DNA of 64,000 bases from JBDSLU01 sp963844435 (GCA_963844435.1 CAWJOG010000001.1:310001-374000), one strand, 5' to 3'. Numbered from the stretch's first letter, positions 8,956 through 20,239 are shown. Made by a program: numbers and translations. The notes: generated by a model from the letters alone, not told the origin.

Positions 8956-11389
8956 TTACCTCAACGGTGAGCGGACTCCGTGGCGCAGCGTGAACTGCGT
9001 CCCCCACGTTCGCAGTTCGCCTGGCTGCCCCGTGAACGCAGGCATCGGGATGTTGGAGGTGGAGGTGAGGTACTCCTGGTTGGCCAGGTTCCGCACGAAC
9101 ACCGAAAGCTCCCATCGGCGATGAGGCGGTTCGAAGCCGGCCCGCAGATGGACGAGCGCATACGGAGCCTGTGTCTCGATGTCCGTGTTGAATGGCGTGA
9201 AGAACACGCGGCTCTGCGCCTGACACATCACCGCGGACGGACGCAAACCCGGCGCGACCGGTCGCGAATTCATAGGCGACGGAGCCGCTGCCCGACCATT
9301 CGGGTGCGTTGTTCAGCCGATTGCCCGACGCATCACCCGTCGAACCTCCCGTGCGGACGGCGTGATAGCTTCCGTAGGTGGCGTCGAGCCAGGACACGCT
9401 GCCGGCGAGCTGCACGCCGCGCCAGGCCGATGCGGCCGCTTCGACTTCGACGCCGGTAATGCCGGCCGACGTGGCGTTGCTGATATTGGGCACGCCGGGG
9501 CGGAGAAATGCCAGGACCTGCAAGTCCTGATAGTCGGTGTAGAACACGGCCGTGTTCACGCGCGCGCGCCCGCCGGCGAGCAGTGCGCTTCACGCCGCCT
9601 TCATAGGTCCACGCGAACTCGGGCGTGACGGTCTCGCCGGGCACCCCCGGATTGAACCCGCCGCTCTTGAAGCCTCGCGCCACGGAGACGTAGGCGAACG
9701 TGTCGTCCGACACCTGCATCTGCACGCTGCCCTTCGGAGTCCAGGCGTGGAAGGTGGCGCGGCCGTCGAAAGCCGAGACCGGGGGCGGAGGGGCCACGAT
9801 GTCCGTGCCGAGCACGTACCTGCCATTGGTGGCGTGGAGCTCTTTCCGTTCGGCCGTGTACCGGGCTCCCCCAGTCAGCGAAACTCGCTTCGAAACGTCG
9901 TAGGTGGCCTGACCGAAGAGCGCTCGCGCGTTGGTTCCGTACGTTGAGAACGGTCGGAGCTGAATCGCCGGGTACATGGTGATCCTGACCTCCGCTTCGG
10001 CGTCTTCGTCGAACAGGAACGCGCCGCCGATCCACGTCAGCTTCGGCAGGCGCTGCATGACGGTCAGCTCCTCCGAGATCTGCTGCTGCACATCAGGAAC
10101 TTCAGATGCCTGCAGCTGCAGCTCCGTCGCGTCACCGTCCGCGAACAATCGTTGGTGCGACGTCCGATACGCGGTAAGGCTGTTCAGCGTCATCGTGTTG
10201 TTCAATTGAACCGTCAGCTTCGCTGAAGCGCCCTTCTGAGTGTTCTGTGCGGTTGCCAGATCGCTCGTACGAACCTCCCACAGACTGTCTGGATTGTCGA
10301 AGCTGAGTCCGGTTCCGGGCTTGGCGAGGATCGGCTTGGCCTCCCTCAACGGGATCCCGTCGAAACGCCCGTAGTCGGCCGTTACCAGCAGCTCGTTGCG
10401 AGGGCTGAAGACGACGCGCACCTGTCCGCGGCCGGCCCAGTTGTCCACACTGCCCAAGGGGTGGTCGGGGTGATCGAGGTCCTTCACGAAGCCGTCGCGC
10501 GTGTCGCGGATGACCGCAAAATTGGCCATCACCGTGTCCTTGACCAGCGGACCGCTGACGGCGGCTTCGGCGCGGAGCTTGTAATAGTTGCCGGCGGTGA
10601 GCCGGGCGGTCGCCTCGAGCGTGTTGGTCGGCTGGCGGGTCACGATGTTGATCGTGCCGCCGACCGAGTTGCGCCCGTACAGCGTGCCTTGCGGGCCCCG
10701 CAACACCTCGACCCGCTCGACGTTCAGGAAATCCATGGACAGCATCGCGGGTCGTGCGAGATAGACGCCATCGAGGTGAATCGTGGAGCTGGGATCGCTT
10801 CCAGGGATCAAGATGTTCGTGCCGATGCCACGGATGCTGACCTGCGCCAGTCCGGCGAAGTGCGAGACGGTCAGCGACGGCACGAACCCCGCCAGTCCTT
10901 CCACGGTGTTCACGCCCAGCTGTTCGAGCGTCTTCGTTCCGACAGTGCCGTGACGGCAATGGGCGTCGTCTGGATATCGGCGGTGCCCGTTTTCGTGGCG
11001 GTCACCGTCACCTTTTCGAGGACCGTCGAGACGGACAGCACCAGATCCAGCGTGGCCCGACTGCCATCGATGTCGACGTCGCTGGCCGTCGGTTGAAAGC
11101 CGCCGCGCGACGCCGCGACCGTGTAGCGCCCGGGCGGCAGCGCATCGACCGCGTATCGCCCTTCCCCGTCCGTGAGGCTGGTGCGCGGCGTAACGCCGCC
11201 GACGCTGGTCACGCTCACTTCGACGCCAGGCAAGACGCCGCCCATCGTGTCCCGGACCACGCCGGAGAGGTGCCCGGTCGGCTGGGCCCACGCGGCCGTC
11301 ACGCCGAACACCAGCAGGCAACTGGCTGTCAGCAAAGCTCGCACTTCTGGAACTCGGGACCGAGCATAGCTGAGATCGACCGACGTCAT
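8956..11389 (-). CDS. TonB-dependent outer-membrane receptor with N-terminal regulatory-like domain (frameshifted)
   Basis: The start is the ATG at 11389. A signal peptide (CLLVFGVTAAWAQ) is followed by a carboxypeptidase regulatory-like domain (LSGVVRDTMGGVLPGVEVSV), a plug domain (LEQLGVNTVEGLAGFVPSL, then SIRGIGTNILIPGSDPSS and VEVLRGPQGTLYGRNSVGG), and a barrel ending in RTWGTQFTLRHGVRSPLR. The plug is of the siderophore/sphingomonad-receptor kind. About 810 residues are spread over three frames, with shifts near 10920, 9560 and 9270. It imports an unknown ligand with TonB energy. It lies on the same strand as, and 250 bases after, the winged-helix/PD40 regulator, which may control it. 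Confidence 0.8.
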
Positions 11390-11621
11390 GATGATCGACA
11401 ACTTCAACACGACGTTCGGAGCGATCGCCCGCGACATCGACGACGCGCGGATCTACGGCGGGATCCACTTCCGGTTCGATCAGGAGGCCGGCGCCCGCCA
11501 GGGGCGTCAGGTCGGGACGTTCGTCTATCGCCACCACCTGCGCCGCCTCGATGGCGTCCACGTCGATCGGCACGAGGAGACCGACGGGGACGACGAGGGC
11601 GACGACAAGGAAGACCGCTAG
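11370..11621 (+). pseudogene. C-terminal fragment of a vanadium haloperoxidase-like PAP2 protein with acidic tail
   Basis: The plus-strand frame reads NFNTTFGAIARDIDDARIYG, then GIHFRFDQEAG and VGTFVYRHHLR. This is the conserved C-terminal segment of bacterial vanadium chloroperoxidase-like/PAP2 proteins, including the motif DARIYGGIHFRF that contributes the active-site His. Everything N-terminal is absent: a stop lies at 11367 and the receptor start is at 11389 on the other strand. It ends in an acidic tail (RHEETDGDDEGDDKEDR). The tail DNA is shared with 30866-30892. This is a truncated relic. Confidence 0.55.
11568..11594. repeat. 27-nt repeat, copy 1 (acidic-tail coding)
   Basis: These 27 bases are identical, in inverted orientation, to 30866-30892. 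In both places the frame that ends soonest encodes RHEETDGDD followed by further Asp/Lys/Glu and a stop. Confidence 0.6.
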
Positions 11622-11637
11622 AAGCGGACGGCGCCGC

Positions 11638-13812
11638 TCATCGAAAGTCGTCGACGACCATCAGCTCGTCGATCGCCGAGTCGACGCGGGCGAAGAACAC
11701 GTCTCTCCCGTCTCGGGACGCACTCAGGCCGGACCCGACGAGACCGAGATCGCGGGCGACCGTGGTGACGCGGCCGGTGGAGAAATCGTGGAACTGCAGC
11801 CGGACGTCGGCCGCCGCCGGGGAGGCCGATGCTGTGGCCACGGGCGGCGGACCTTGGAAGCGCTCGAGATAGTAGATGCCACGGTCGACCACATCGAAAT
11901 TGCCGTTCAGCACGCCGTCGAGCACCTTGACGGCCGCGCCGCCATCGAGCGGCAGGCGCCAGAGCGGGCTCGGGCGGTCGGCAGCCGACACATAAAACAG
12001 GGCGTCACCGGCGGGTGATTCGATCGGCACGTCGGCCGCCGTGCTCGTGACGCGCACAGCCGGTCCACCGCTCGCCGGCATCTTCCAGACGCGGACCTCC
12101 GTGCCCTCCCGGAACGCGAAGTAGACCCATTTGCCGTCGCGCGAGAAGCTGGGGAACCCGCCGTTGGCCAGCTGTTCCGTCAGGATCCGCGGCGGGCCGC
12201 CAGCCGCCGGCACCACGACCACGTCCGGACGACCGCGGACATCGGCGTGGAACGCGATGAGACGGCCATCCGGCGACCAGCGCGGGAACCCCGGGTAGCC
12301 GACGAACGAGAGGGATGTCAGCTGGACCTCGCCTGCGCCATCGGCATCGGCCACCCAGATTTGGCCGTCGCCCGACCGGTCGGACCCGAAGGTCAGTCGG
12401 TGCCCGTCCGGCGACAGGGCGGGCGTGTAATCGGCCCGCGTGGACGCTATGGCCTTCACCGGCGGAGCCGGCGCCGGCGCGCCCGGTGCCGGAGTCGTCA
12501 GGCGCCACACGTTCGTATCCGAGACGCTCCGGATGTACACCAGCCGCTTCCGCCCATCGGCCGTGTCCGCGACCACCGGGCTCTGCCCGTCCTGACCGAC
12601 GTAGGCGAGACGGGTCGGCGTCCCGCCCTTCAGCGCATCGAGCCGCCACAACGCGCGGCCAGCCGAGAACACGACGTGTCGGTTGTCGTGCATCCACGTC
12701 GCGGTGGGCATGATGAGCGTCGAGGTCAGCCGTACGGCCTCGCCCCGCGGGATGGCATGGCTCCCCAACGCGAGGCGGTAGAGCGGGCCGCTGAACGGCG
12801 TCGAGTGCCGGCGGAACACGACCGAGAGGCCGTCCCGTGAGACCGCCGGCGCGACGTCGGCATGGCCGTCGCCAGCCTGCGTCAACTGCCGCTTCGCGCC
12901 GGTGTCCACGTCGATCGCGAACAGTGCGTCGCCCTGGGCCGGGCCTGGCGAGTCGGTCACGAGCAGGCAGGACGAGTCCCGGCACCAGGCCAGGGACATC
13001 TGGCCGGCGACGAACGGCAGGCGCGGGGCGACATCGGCAATCTTGCGCGCCGCGCCGCCCAACGGCGGAATCAGCCACAGCTCACTCTTCGGTTCGGCCG
13101 GCCCTCGACGCAGGAAGGCAATCCAACGGCCGTCCGGCGACCAGCTGGGCGCGCGGTCGGCCTTCGCATCGGTTGTGAGTCGGAGCGGAGCGCCGGCCCC
13201 GACCTGCTGGACATAGAGGTCGAAGTTGTCCTGCCCGGGGCGCATCCAGCTGAAGACGACGTACCTGCCGTCGGGCGACAGCGACGGCGAGCTGAGAAGC
13301 CCAGCCAGCGACGTCAGCGGAACCGCATGCGGTGGGGCTGCGCTCCACGGCGCCCTCCACGAGGCGGTGCCCACCCACACCGTCAGCGCCAGCGCCGGTA
13401 CCGTGGCTGCGACCGTCCATGGTCGCCTCCGCCACAGCGGCCGCGGAGCAGCTGAATCTCGCGCGGCCGGGGCCGCCGTCGAGGTCTCGTCGAGGGTGGT
13501 GACTGGCGCCTTGAACCGGTAGCCGCGCTTCGGCACCGTCTCGATGTACGTCGCGTCCTCCGCCGTGTCGCCGAGGGCTTTGCGCAAGGCGAACACGTTA
13601 TAGGACAGGTTCGATTCCTCGACGAACGTGTCGGGCCACACACGGCGGAGGAGTTCGTCTTTGGACACGAGCTGCCCTGGCTGCTCGAGCAGGGCCGCCA
13701 GCAGATCGAACGCCTTCGGGGTGAGCGCGACGGGCTGGCCCTCGCGCTCCAGGATCCGCTCCTGGATGTCGATCGAGAACGGGCCGAAGCGGCGGGTCGT
13801 GGGGGTCGCCAA
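11638..13812 (-). CDS. Membrane-anchored winged-helix regulator with PD40/TolB-like beta-propeller
   Basis: The 724-residue protein starts MATPTTRRFGPFSID. Residues 5-105 form an OmpR/PhoB-type winged helix (VALTPKAFDLLAALLEQPGQ, then IETVPKRGYRF). A linker and one membrane segment follow near 135-155. Residues 180-720 are PD40-type propeller repeats (SPDGRYVVFSW, WSPDGRWIAFL, LSPDGHRLTFGSDRSGDGQI). This CadC-like layout puts the DNA-binding domain in the cytoplasm and a sensor outside, so it probably controls transcription without a kinase. The frame is intact. The receptor at 8956-11389 lies next on the same strand and is the best target candidate. The ligand is unknown. Confidence 0.88.
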   Translation of the reverse strand: MATPTTRRFGPFSIDIQERILEREGQPVALTPKAFDLLAALLEQPGQLVSKDELLRRVWPDTFVEESNLSYNVFALRKALGDTAEDATYIETVPKRGYRFKAPVTTLDETSTAAPAARDSAAPRPLWRRRPWTVAATVPALALTVWVGTASWRAPWSAAPPHAVPLTSLAGLLSSPSLSPDGRYVVFSWMRPGQDNFDLYVQQVGAGAPLRLTTDAKADRAPSWSPDGRWIAFLRRGPAEPKSELWLIPPLGGAARKIADVAPRLPFVAGQMSLAWCRDSSCLLVTDSPGPAQGDALFAIDVDTGAKRQLTQAGDGHADVAPAVSRDGLSVVFRRHSTPFSGPLYRLALGSHAIPRGEAVRLTSTLIMPTATWMHDNRHVVFSAGRALWRLDALKGGTPTRLAYVGQDGQSPVVADTADGRKRLVYIRSVSDTNVWRLTTPAPGAPAPAPPVKAIASTRADYTPALSPDGHRLTFGSDRSGDGQIWVADADGAGEVQLTSLSFVGYPGFPRWSPDGRLIAFHADVRGRPDVVVVPAAGGPPRILTEQLANGGFPSFSRDGKWVYFAFREGTEVRVWKMPASGGPAVRVTSTAADVPIESPAGDALFYVSAADRPSPLWRLPLDGGAAVKVLDGVLNGNFDVVDRGIYYLERFQGPPPVATASASPAAADVRLQFHDFSTGRVTTVARDLGLVGSGLSASRDGRDVFFARVDSAIDELMVVDDFR

Positions 13813-14027
13813 TTCGGCGCTCCAGCAGGGGGTCGGTGACGGAGGGTATCACACGGCGCACGCTCGCCCCGGGGGCCGTGAATCACCCATTTGTGCGGAT
13901 CCAAGGGATTTCCAATGGCGTTCTAAAGACGCCGCGACGGCCGGCGCCCTACGGTGTCGCCCGGCGCGCGTCCTTCGTGAACGAGGGAGCGCCGACGCAA
14001 GGTTCCGAGAATCCAAGGAGGTCGCCG

Positions 14028-14588
14028 ATGAAACGATTCTGTCTGTTCATGTGCGTGCTCGCTGCCGGGTGCAACGGCGGTGGTGTCGATACGCCGACGT
14101 CGCCCAGCGCCGCGGCGCCTTCCGCCGCCGGCGCCCCCGCTTCGACGGCCCTGGCCGATGGCCAGGCGCTTCCGCTGAAGGGATCGTTCAGCATCGCGAC
14201 GCAAGCGTCCTTCAACTGCCCGCCGACCTGCCCGCCCACCATCATGTCGGTCACCGGCACGCAGGAGGGCACGGCAACGCACCTCGGTCGATTCACCGCG
14301 GTGCAGACCGACCGCGTCGACCTGGCGACCTCGACGGCCACCGGCACCTACAACTTCACGGCGGCCGATGGCGACGAGCTGTTCGCCACCACCGTGAGCC
14401 TGGGGGAGCCGATGGTGCCGCCGAATATCGCGAACATCAACGGCACCGGCACGATCGTCGGCGGGACGGGGCGCTTCGCCGGCGCCACGGGCTCCTTCTC
14501 CTATCGGCTCACCGGGGCAATCGATTTTGCGAGCGGCACGTCCATCGGATCCGGCTCATTCGAGGGCAGCCTGGATTTGAACCGGTAA
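14028..14588 (+). CDS. Small secreted lipoprotein, beta-rich, unknown function
   Basis: The ATG at 14028 follows AAGGAGG at 14014-14020, so this is preferred over the earlier in-frame ATG at 13836. The 186-residue product has a lipobox (CVLAAGC), a Ser/Pro/Ala linker and a repetitive beta domain (GTGTIVGGTGRFAGATGSF, then AIDFASGTSIGSGSFEGSLD). The GGTGRFAGATG pattern recurs in bacterial secreted proteins of unknown role. It is divergent from the winged-helix/PD40 gene with a 215-base shared upstream region. The product is probably anchored in the outer membrane. Confidence 0.75.
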   Translation: MKRFCLFMCVLAAGCNGGGVDTPTSPSAAAPSAAGAPASTALADGQALPLKGSFSIATQASFNCPPTCPPTIMSVTGTQEGTATHLGRFTAVQTDRVDLATSTATGTYNFTAADGDELFATTVSLGEPMVPPNIANINGTGTIVGGTGRFAGATGSFSYRLTGAIDFASGTSIGSGSFEGSLDLNR

Positions 14589-14610
14589 ACCAGCACCTGC
14601 ATACCGCGAC

Positions 14611-14644
14611 CCGCACGGGACGGCGACGTTCACGTCCCGTGCGG
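14611..14644 (+). terminator. Strong hairpin after the lipoprotein gene
   Basis: A perfect 12-bp stem, CCGCACGGGACG at 14611-14622 with its complement at 14633-14644, encloses a 10-nt loop 22 bases after the lipoprotein stop. There is no T-run, so it is either an intrinsic terminator of the GC-rich type or an mRNA-stabilising stem. Confidence 0.6.
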
Positions 14645-14734
14645 CGGACGGCCGCCGTCGTCGAGATCGGCCGCGCCGCGGCATGGCATACTGCTGAGGC
14701 TCGCCCGGCGCGCTCCGGCCCGCCGGCCCCACAG

Positions 14735-17700
14735 ATGCCTCAGCGCCCGAACGATCGGTCAGAGACCCGCGCCGCGTTTCCCGTACCCGCCGCGGGGCCG
14801 CAGACATTCCAGGCAGAACAGCTCGTCGCGGATCGCTTCCGCATCGTCCGCTTCGTGGCGGGCGGCGGCATGGGCCAGGTCTACGAGGCCGAAGATCTCG
14901 AGCTGCACCAGAACCTGGCGCTGAAGACGATCCGGCCCGAAATCGCCCAGGACGAGCGGGCCATCGCCCGCTTCAAGCGTGAAGCGTTCCTGGCGCGGCA
15001 GGTGACGCACCCGAACATCTGCCGGATCTTCGATATCTTCGTGCACCGTCCGCCGGCCGTGGACGGCGTGGCCGCGCCCCCGATCACGTTCGTCACGATG
15101 CAGCTCCTGAACGGGCAGACGCTGGCCGAGCGGCTGCGGGCGGGGCGCATGACCGCCGACGAAGCGCTGCCGCTCATCGTGCAGATGGCCGACGCGCTCG
15201 ACGCCGCCCACCAGGTCGGCGTCGTGCACCGTGACTTCAAGTGCAACAACGTGATGCTGCTGCCACAGCCCGGCGGGCCCCGCGCGGTGGTCACCGACTT
15301 CGGCATGGCGTGGCGCGCCGGCGAGGACCCGGACAAGCGCGGGACATCGCCGACGCTGCCGGGCGAGATCCTCGGCACGCCGGACTACATGGCGCCCGAG
15401 CAGCTCGAGGGCGGCAAGGTCACGCCGGCCACCGACGTCTACGCGCTCGGGCTCGTGATGTACAAGATGGCCACCAGCGTACGCCCGTTCTGGGCGTCCT
15501 CGCCGATGGCCGAGGCGGTCAAGCGCCTGTGCGAGGCACCGCGCCCGCCGCGCGAGCTCGCCCCGGACCTCGATGCCCGCTGGGACGCGGCGATCATGCG
15601 CTGCCTCGCGCGGCGTCCCGAAGATCGCTTCCAGCGCGCCGGCGACGTCGTCGCGGCCCTGCGTGGGGAGCGCCGCGCCGCGCAGGCGTGGCGGACGTTC
15701 GCCGCGGGGCTGCTCCTGGCCGCGGCGGTGATCGGCCTGGCCGCCGCCTTCGTGTGGCGCGGCCGCCCGCCCGCCGCCGCGCCCGTTCCGGCGGCCGCTC
15801 CTGGTTCCGTGTCCGCCGACGCCCGGAGCGCGCCCCGGCGCTCGATCGCCGTCCTCGGGTTCCGGAACGTCTCCGGGCGGCCGGACGCCGCCTGGCTGTC
15901 GACCGCATTCGCCGAGATGCTGACGACCGAACTGGCCGCCGGCGAGCAGCTGCGGACGATCCCCGGCGAGAACATCGTCCGCATGAAGACCGAGCTGGCG
16001 CTCGCGGACGCCGACACCTACGCGCCCGACACGCTTGGCCGCATCCGCGATCGGCTCGGCAGCGATCTCGTCGTCCTCGGCTCGTACGTCACGATCGGCC
16101 GGCCCGGCTCCGGCACGATCCGCCTGGATGCGCGGCTGCAGGACTCGCGGGCGGGCGGCACGCTGGCGCTGGTCAGCGAGACCGGCACCGAAGCGGAAGT
16201 GCTGACGCTCGTGTCGCGCATCGGCCGCCGCCTGCGCGAGCGGCTGAAGGTCGAGGCGCTGCCGCCCGCCGCCACCGCGGCCGTCCTGGCGTCACAGCCG
16301 GCCAACGTCGATGCGGCGCGGCTCTACGCCGAGGGCCTGGAGCGGCTGCACCAGTTCGACGCGCTGGCTGCCCGCGACCGGCTGGAGCGCGCCGTCGCCG
16401 CCGACCCGCGCTTCCCGCTGGCGCACGCGGCGCTCGCCATGGCGTGGTCCACGCTGGGCCACGACAATCGCGCCAAGGCCGCCGCCGCCACCGCGTTCGA
16501 GCGGTCGTCGGCGCTGTCTCGCGAGGACCGGCTGTCGGTCGAGGGCGCGTATCGCGAGATGGCCCGGGAGTGGAAGCCGGCGATCGAGATCTACCAGACG
16601 CTGTTCCGCTTCTTCCCCGACAACGTCGAGTACGGCCTGCGGCTCGCCAACGCGCAGGTGGCGTCGGGCGCGTCGAAGGACGCGCTGGCGACCCTCGACA
16701 CGATGCGGGCCGCCGCGGCCGGCGGACCGGTCGACCCACGCGTCGAGCTCGCTGACGCCGCCGCCGCGGAGACGATCTCGGACTTCACCCGCATGCTCGC
16801 CGCGTCTCGTGCCGCCGGAACGCGGGGATCGGCGCAGGGCGCGCGCCTGCTGGTGGCTCGCGCGAAGGTGCTCGAGGGCACGGCCACGCTCAGGGGCGGC
16901 GACCGCGAGCGGGCGCTCGCGTTGTACGAGGAGGCGCGCGCGACGTTCGAGCAGGCCGGCGACAAGGGCGGCCTCGCGCGCGCGCTGACCGCCAAGGGCA
17001 ACGTCCTCCTCGATCACGGAGACACCACCCGCGCCGTCGCCATGTACACCGAGGCGCTGACCATCGCCCGCGGCATCGGCCACGAGCGCACTGGTCTCGC
17101 AGGCGCTGAGCAACCTGGCCATCGCCCGGCGGCGGACCGGCAATCTGGAAGGCTCGCTGGCGTTCAACCGCCAGGCGCTCGCCATCCGCCGCACCATCGG
17201 CGATCGCGCCAACGAGGCCGTCTCGCTGAACAACATCGGCAACGTCCTGCTCGACCGCGGCGACCTCGCCGGCGCGGCCCGGCACTACGACGAGGCGGCG
17301 GCGACCCACCGGCAGATCGGCGATCGCCGTGGCCTGGCACGGGCGCTGAACAACGCCGCCGCAGCACTCAAGGAGGAGGGCCGGCTGCCTGCCGCGCTCG
17401 CGGCCAACCAGGAGGCGCTCGCGATCCGGCGCGACATCGGCGACTCCATGGGCGTCTCGATCTCGCTGTTCAACATCGGCGAGGTGCTGTCGCTCCAGGG
17501 CGACTTTGCCGGCGGCACCCGGCACCTCGACGAAGCGCTGGCTCTCCAGCGCAAGCTCGAGATCGGGCGCGGCGTCGCCTTCTCGCTGCACGTCCTGGGC
17601 AAGGTCGCGCTCGCCCAGGGCGACACGGCGCTCGCCCGGACGCGCCTGCAGGAAGCCATCGACATCCGCACGAAGCTCGGCGAGAAGGTGACGGCCGCCA

Positions 17701-18215
17701 CGAGCCAGGTGGAGTTGTCGCTGGTCGCGCTCGCGTCAGGGAAGCCGGCGGAAGCCGAGCAGCTCGCCGCTGCCGCCATCGCGGTCTTCGCGGGCACGAA
17801 TCGCGACACCGAGGCCGTGGCCCGCGTCGCCCTGGCGAACGCCATGCTGGCCGCCGGCCGGGCTCCCGCAGCGCTGACCGAAGCCACCAGGGCGTGGGAC
17901 CTGGTGCGCGGATCGCAGAACGCGATCGCGCGCCTGACCACCGCGATCGCGCTGGCGCGCATCCGGGGGCTGGTGCAGCCGGCGTCGGCCACGACCGCGC
18001 TCGCCGCCCTGCAGGACGCCGAGGCCCAGGCACGGAGCCTGGGCATGGTCCCTCTCGGCTTCGAGGCGGCCCTCGTCCAGGCCGAGATCGCCGCGCGCCA
18101 GCACCGGACCGACGCCGACGCGCGCCTGGCGGCGCTGATCAAGGACGCGCGGACGCGCGGCTTCGTGTCGATCGCGGCCCGGGCGTCGGCGCTGCGCACG
18201 CCCCCGAAGACCTAG
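14735..18215 (+). CDS. Membrane Ser/Thr protein kinase with TolB-like and TPR domains (one frameshift)
   Basis: Start is the ATG at 14735 (MPQRPNDRSE). Residues 30-310 form a Hanks-type kinase with GGGMGQVYEAED, LALKTIRPE (Lys), HRDFKCNNV (catalytic Asp), TDFGMAW and MAPEQ all present. A membrane helix (LLLAAAVIGLAAAFVW) follows, then a TolB/adenylate-cyclase-associated module (RRSIAVLGFRNVSGRPD, then GSDLVVLGSYV), then about ten TPR repeats to the end. A one-base shift near 17092 breaks the frame (GHER, then LVSQALSNLAIARRRTGN in the next frame). Both sides align without a gap, so the real product is about 1,160 residues. It probably senses protein contacts in the periplasm and phosphorylates cytoplasmic targets. 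Confidence 0.85.
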
Positions 18216-18238
18216 CGGAGGCTGATATTCTCGGCGCG

Positions 18239-19534
18239 ATGTCGCCGGTCTTCCACAACCGCGAGCTCGAGCGGCTGCACGCGGCGGATGGCTACTCGCG
18301 AGCGCAGGTGGACACGATCTCGGCGGCGTTCAAGGCACACGGGACGCTCCGGCTGACACCCCTTCCGACCGGGCTCTATCCCGCGACGTCTGCTTCGGAC
18401 CCCGGCGCGTCGGCCTACCGGCACGTCTGGGTTCGCGACAACGTCTTCGTCGCGCTCGCGCTGTGGCGCGGCGGCGAGCCCGAGGCGGCAGCAACGGTCG
18501 CCCGTGGGCTCCTGGCGTTCTACGGTTCGCATCGGCGGCGCTTCGACGTGGCCGTCGCCGTCGCCGGCTTCGACGCCCGCGACGTGATGACGCGGCCGCA
18601 CGTCCGCTTCGACGGCGTCACGCTCACCGAAATCGGGACGGAGCGTTGGCCCCACGCCCAGAACGACGCGCTCGGCTACTGCCTCTGGCTCGTCTCGGCG
18701 CTGGCGTCCGCTCATCTCTTCACGCCGACCGCCGACGAAATCGACACGCTGCGCGCGCTGGTCGGCTACCTCGAGGCGATCCGCTACTGGGACGACGAGG
18801 ACAGCGGCCATTGGGAAGAGACGCGCAAGGTGTCGGCGTCCAGCATCGGCACGGTGGTCGCCGGCTTGCGGGCCTGGCGTGCGCTGCTGCGGACCGGGCG
18901 CGTGTCCGGACTGTCCATGGTCACGGCGCGCGAGCTCGAGATGGCCGCGACCGCCCTGATCGATGACGGCGGCCGCGCGCTGCTCGCGATCCTCCCGGCC
19001 GAATGCGTGCAGCTCTCCCCGCGGCAGCACCGGCGCTACGACGCCGCGCTGCTCTTCCTGGTGCACCCGCTCGGCGTCGTCGAGCACGCGCTGGCCGATC
19101 TGATCGTCGACGACGTCTGCCGCTACCTCCAGGGTCCGGTCGGCATCCGCCGCTATCTGCGGGACTCCTACTGGGCCCCGGACTACGAGCGGCGCGTCGC
19201 CGAGAAGGATCGCACGCGCGACTACAGCGAGGACATCGAGGCCCGCGACGTCCTGCTCGAGGAGATCGGCGGCGAGGCGCAGTGGTGCGTTTTCGATCCG
19301 ATGGTCTCGACGCTCCACGGCGCGCGCGCGATCCGCAGCGGCGCGGCGGCGGATCGCGTCCGACAAGTCGCGTACTTCAACCGGGCCCTGGCGCAGGTCA
19401 CCGAGGACTGGGCGTGCCCGGAGCTGTACTACCAGCGCGCCGGCGCGCTCGTCCCCAACCCGCACACGCCGCTGCTCTGGACGCAGGCCAACCTGCGGCT
19501 GGCGCTGGCGGCCCTGCGCGAGACGGCCAGCTGA
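18239..19534 (+). CDS. Glycoside hydrolase family 15-like protein
   Basis: The ATG at 18239 lies 23 bases after the kinase stop. The 431-residue product resembles GH15/phosphorylase-kinase-alpha-like (alpha/alpha)6 barrels: AYRHVWVRDNVFVALALWR near the N-terminus, RWPHAQNDALGYCLWL, YWDDEDSGHWEE (acidic catalytic-type motif), and a C-terminal ELYYQRAGALVPNPHTPLLW. There is no signal peptide, so it is cytoplasmic. Family members hydrolyse alpha-glucans or regulate phosphorylase; which applies cannot be told. The tight spacing suggests co-transcription with the kinase gene. Confidence 0.78.
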   Translation: MSPVFHNRELERLHAADGYSRAQVDTISAAFKAHGTLRLTPLPTGLYPATSASDPGASAYRHVWVRDNVFVALALWRGGEPEAAATVARGLLAFYGSHRRRFDVAVAVAGFDARDVMTRPHVRFDGVTLTEIGTERWPHAQNDALGYCLWLVSALASAHLFTPTADEIDTLRALVGYLEAIRYWDDEDSGHWEETRKVSASSIGTVVAGLRAWRALLRTGRVSGLSMVTARELEMAATALIDDGGRALLAILPAECVQLSPRQHRRYDAALLFLVHPLGVVEHALADLIVDDVCRYLQGPVGIRRYLRDSYWAPDYERRVAEKDRTRDYSEDIEARDVLLEEIGGEAQWCVFDPMVSTLHGARAIRSGAAADRVRQVAYFNRALAQVTEDWACPELYYQRAGALVPNPHTPLLWTQANLRLALAALRETAS

Positions 19535-19852
19535 CGCGACGTCCGGACCGTCAGGGCGTCCTGGCGCGCACCGTCGCGTGAAGCGGCATCGTGTAGCGGC
19601 CCAGCAGGGTTTTCGTGCGGCCTGAGATCGCATACAGCTCGGCGAGCGCGTCAGGACCGGCGGTCATCGTGCGGCCGGTGCCACTGCTACTGACGGCGCG
19701 GGGGCAAGCTGTTGCCGGGAAAGGCCTGAGCGGCCCTCGTCCCGCCGGCGTCTTCCCCGGTCCTGTGAGGTCTCGGGCCGTCCGCAGAGCGCCGGCGAGC
19801 CCACGAGACGGATGCCAGGGACGCGGCGGATCGGCTAGTATGGCTGACGTCG
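19535..19852. other. 318-base region without a clear gene
   Basis: A short minus-strand open stretch (about 19553-19660) reads LAELYAISGRTKTLLGRYT and then MPLHATVRARTP before a stop. It could be the C-terminus of a lost gene, but no family is recognised. No promoter is clear. Nothing else was seen. Confidence 0.4.
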
Positions 19853-20239
19853 ATGCCCCCTCCAGACGCGATGACGCTCGCCGTCGTCGACGACGACGAT
19901 GACGTCCGTACCGCCTTGAACCGACTGCTCCAGGTGATGGGCTACCGGGTCGTCGGGTTTGGGTCCGCCGAGGACTTCGAGGCCCGCAGCGTCGAGGTGG
20001 ATTGCGCCATCATCGACATGCGCCTGCCCGGGATAAGCGGCCTCGCGCTGTGCGAGCGGCTGCGCCAAGGCCCGTCGCCGATGCCCGTCGTCCTGGTCAC
20101 GGGCGACGCCCACCGGCTCGCCGCCGACCGGCCCGGTGCCGCCGATACACCGTTCCTCAACAAGCCCTTCGACGAGGCCGCGCTCTCGAACGCGATCGCC
20201 GACGCGATGGCGAGCGTGGCGGCCTGCCGTGCCAACTGA
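19853..20239 (+). CDS. Stand-alone response regulator receiver domain
   Basis: This 128-residue protein is only a CheY-like receiver of the FixJ type: acidic pocket VVDDDDDVR, phospho-acceptor D55 in IIDMRLPG, Thr in LVTGD and K104 in LNKPFDE. No DNA-binding or other output domain follows. The ATG at 19853 or 19871 could be the start. The end overlaps the GTG start of the histidine kinase by 11 bases, so the pair is coupled. It may act as a phosphate sink, through protein contacts, or as a detached receiver of the kinase. Confidence 0.9.
   Translation: MPPPDAMTLAVVDDDDDVRTALNRLLQVMGYRVVGFGSAEDFEARSVEVDCAIIDMRLPGISGLALCERLRQGPSPMPVVLVTGDAHRLAADRPGAADTPFLNKPFDEAALSNAIADAMASVAACRAN

Noticed and set aside
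13628..19534. A 5.9-kb uninterrupted plus-strand frame suggesting a giant fusion of kinase and GH15-like protein
   Set aside because: The part from about 17092 to 18215 has no protein sense in this frame, while the TPR sequence continues in another. The kinase and GH15 genes merely share a frame in high-GC DNA.
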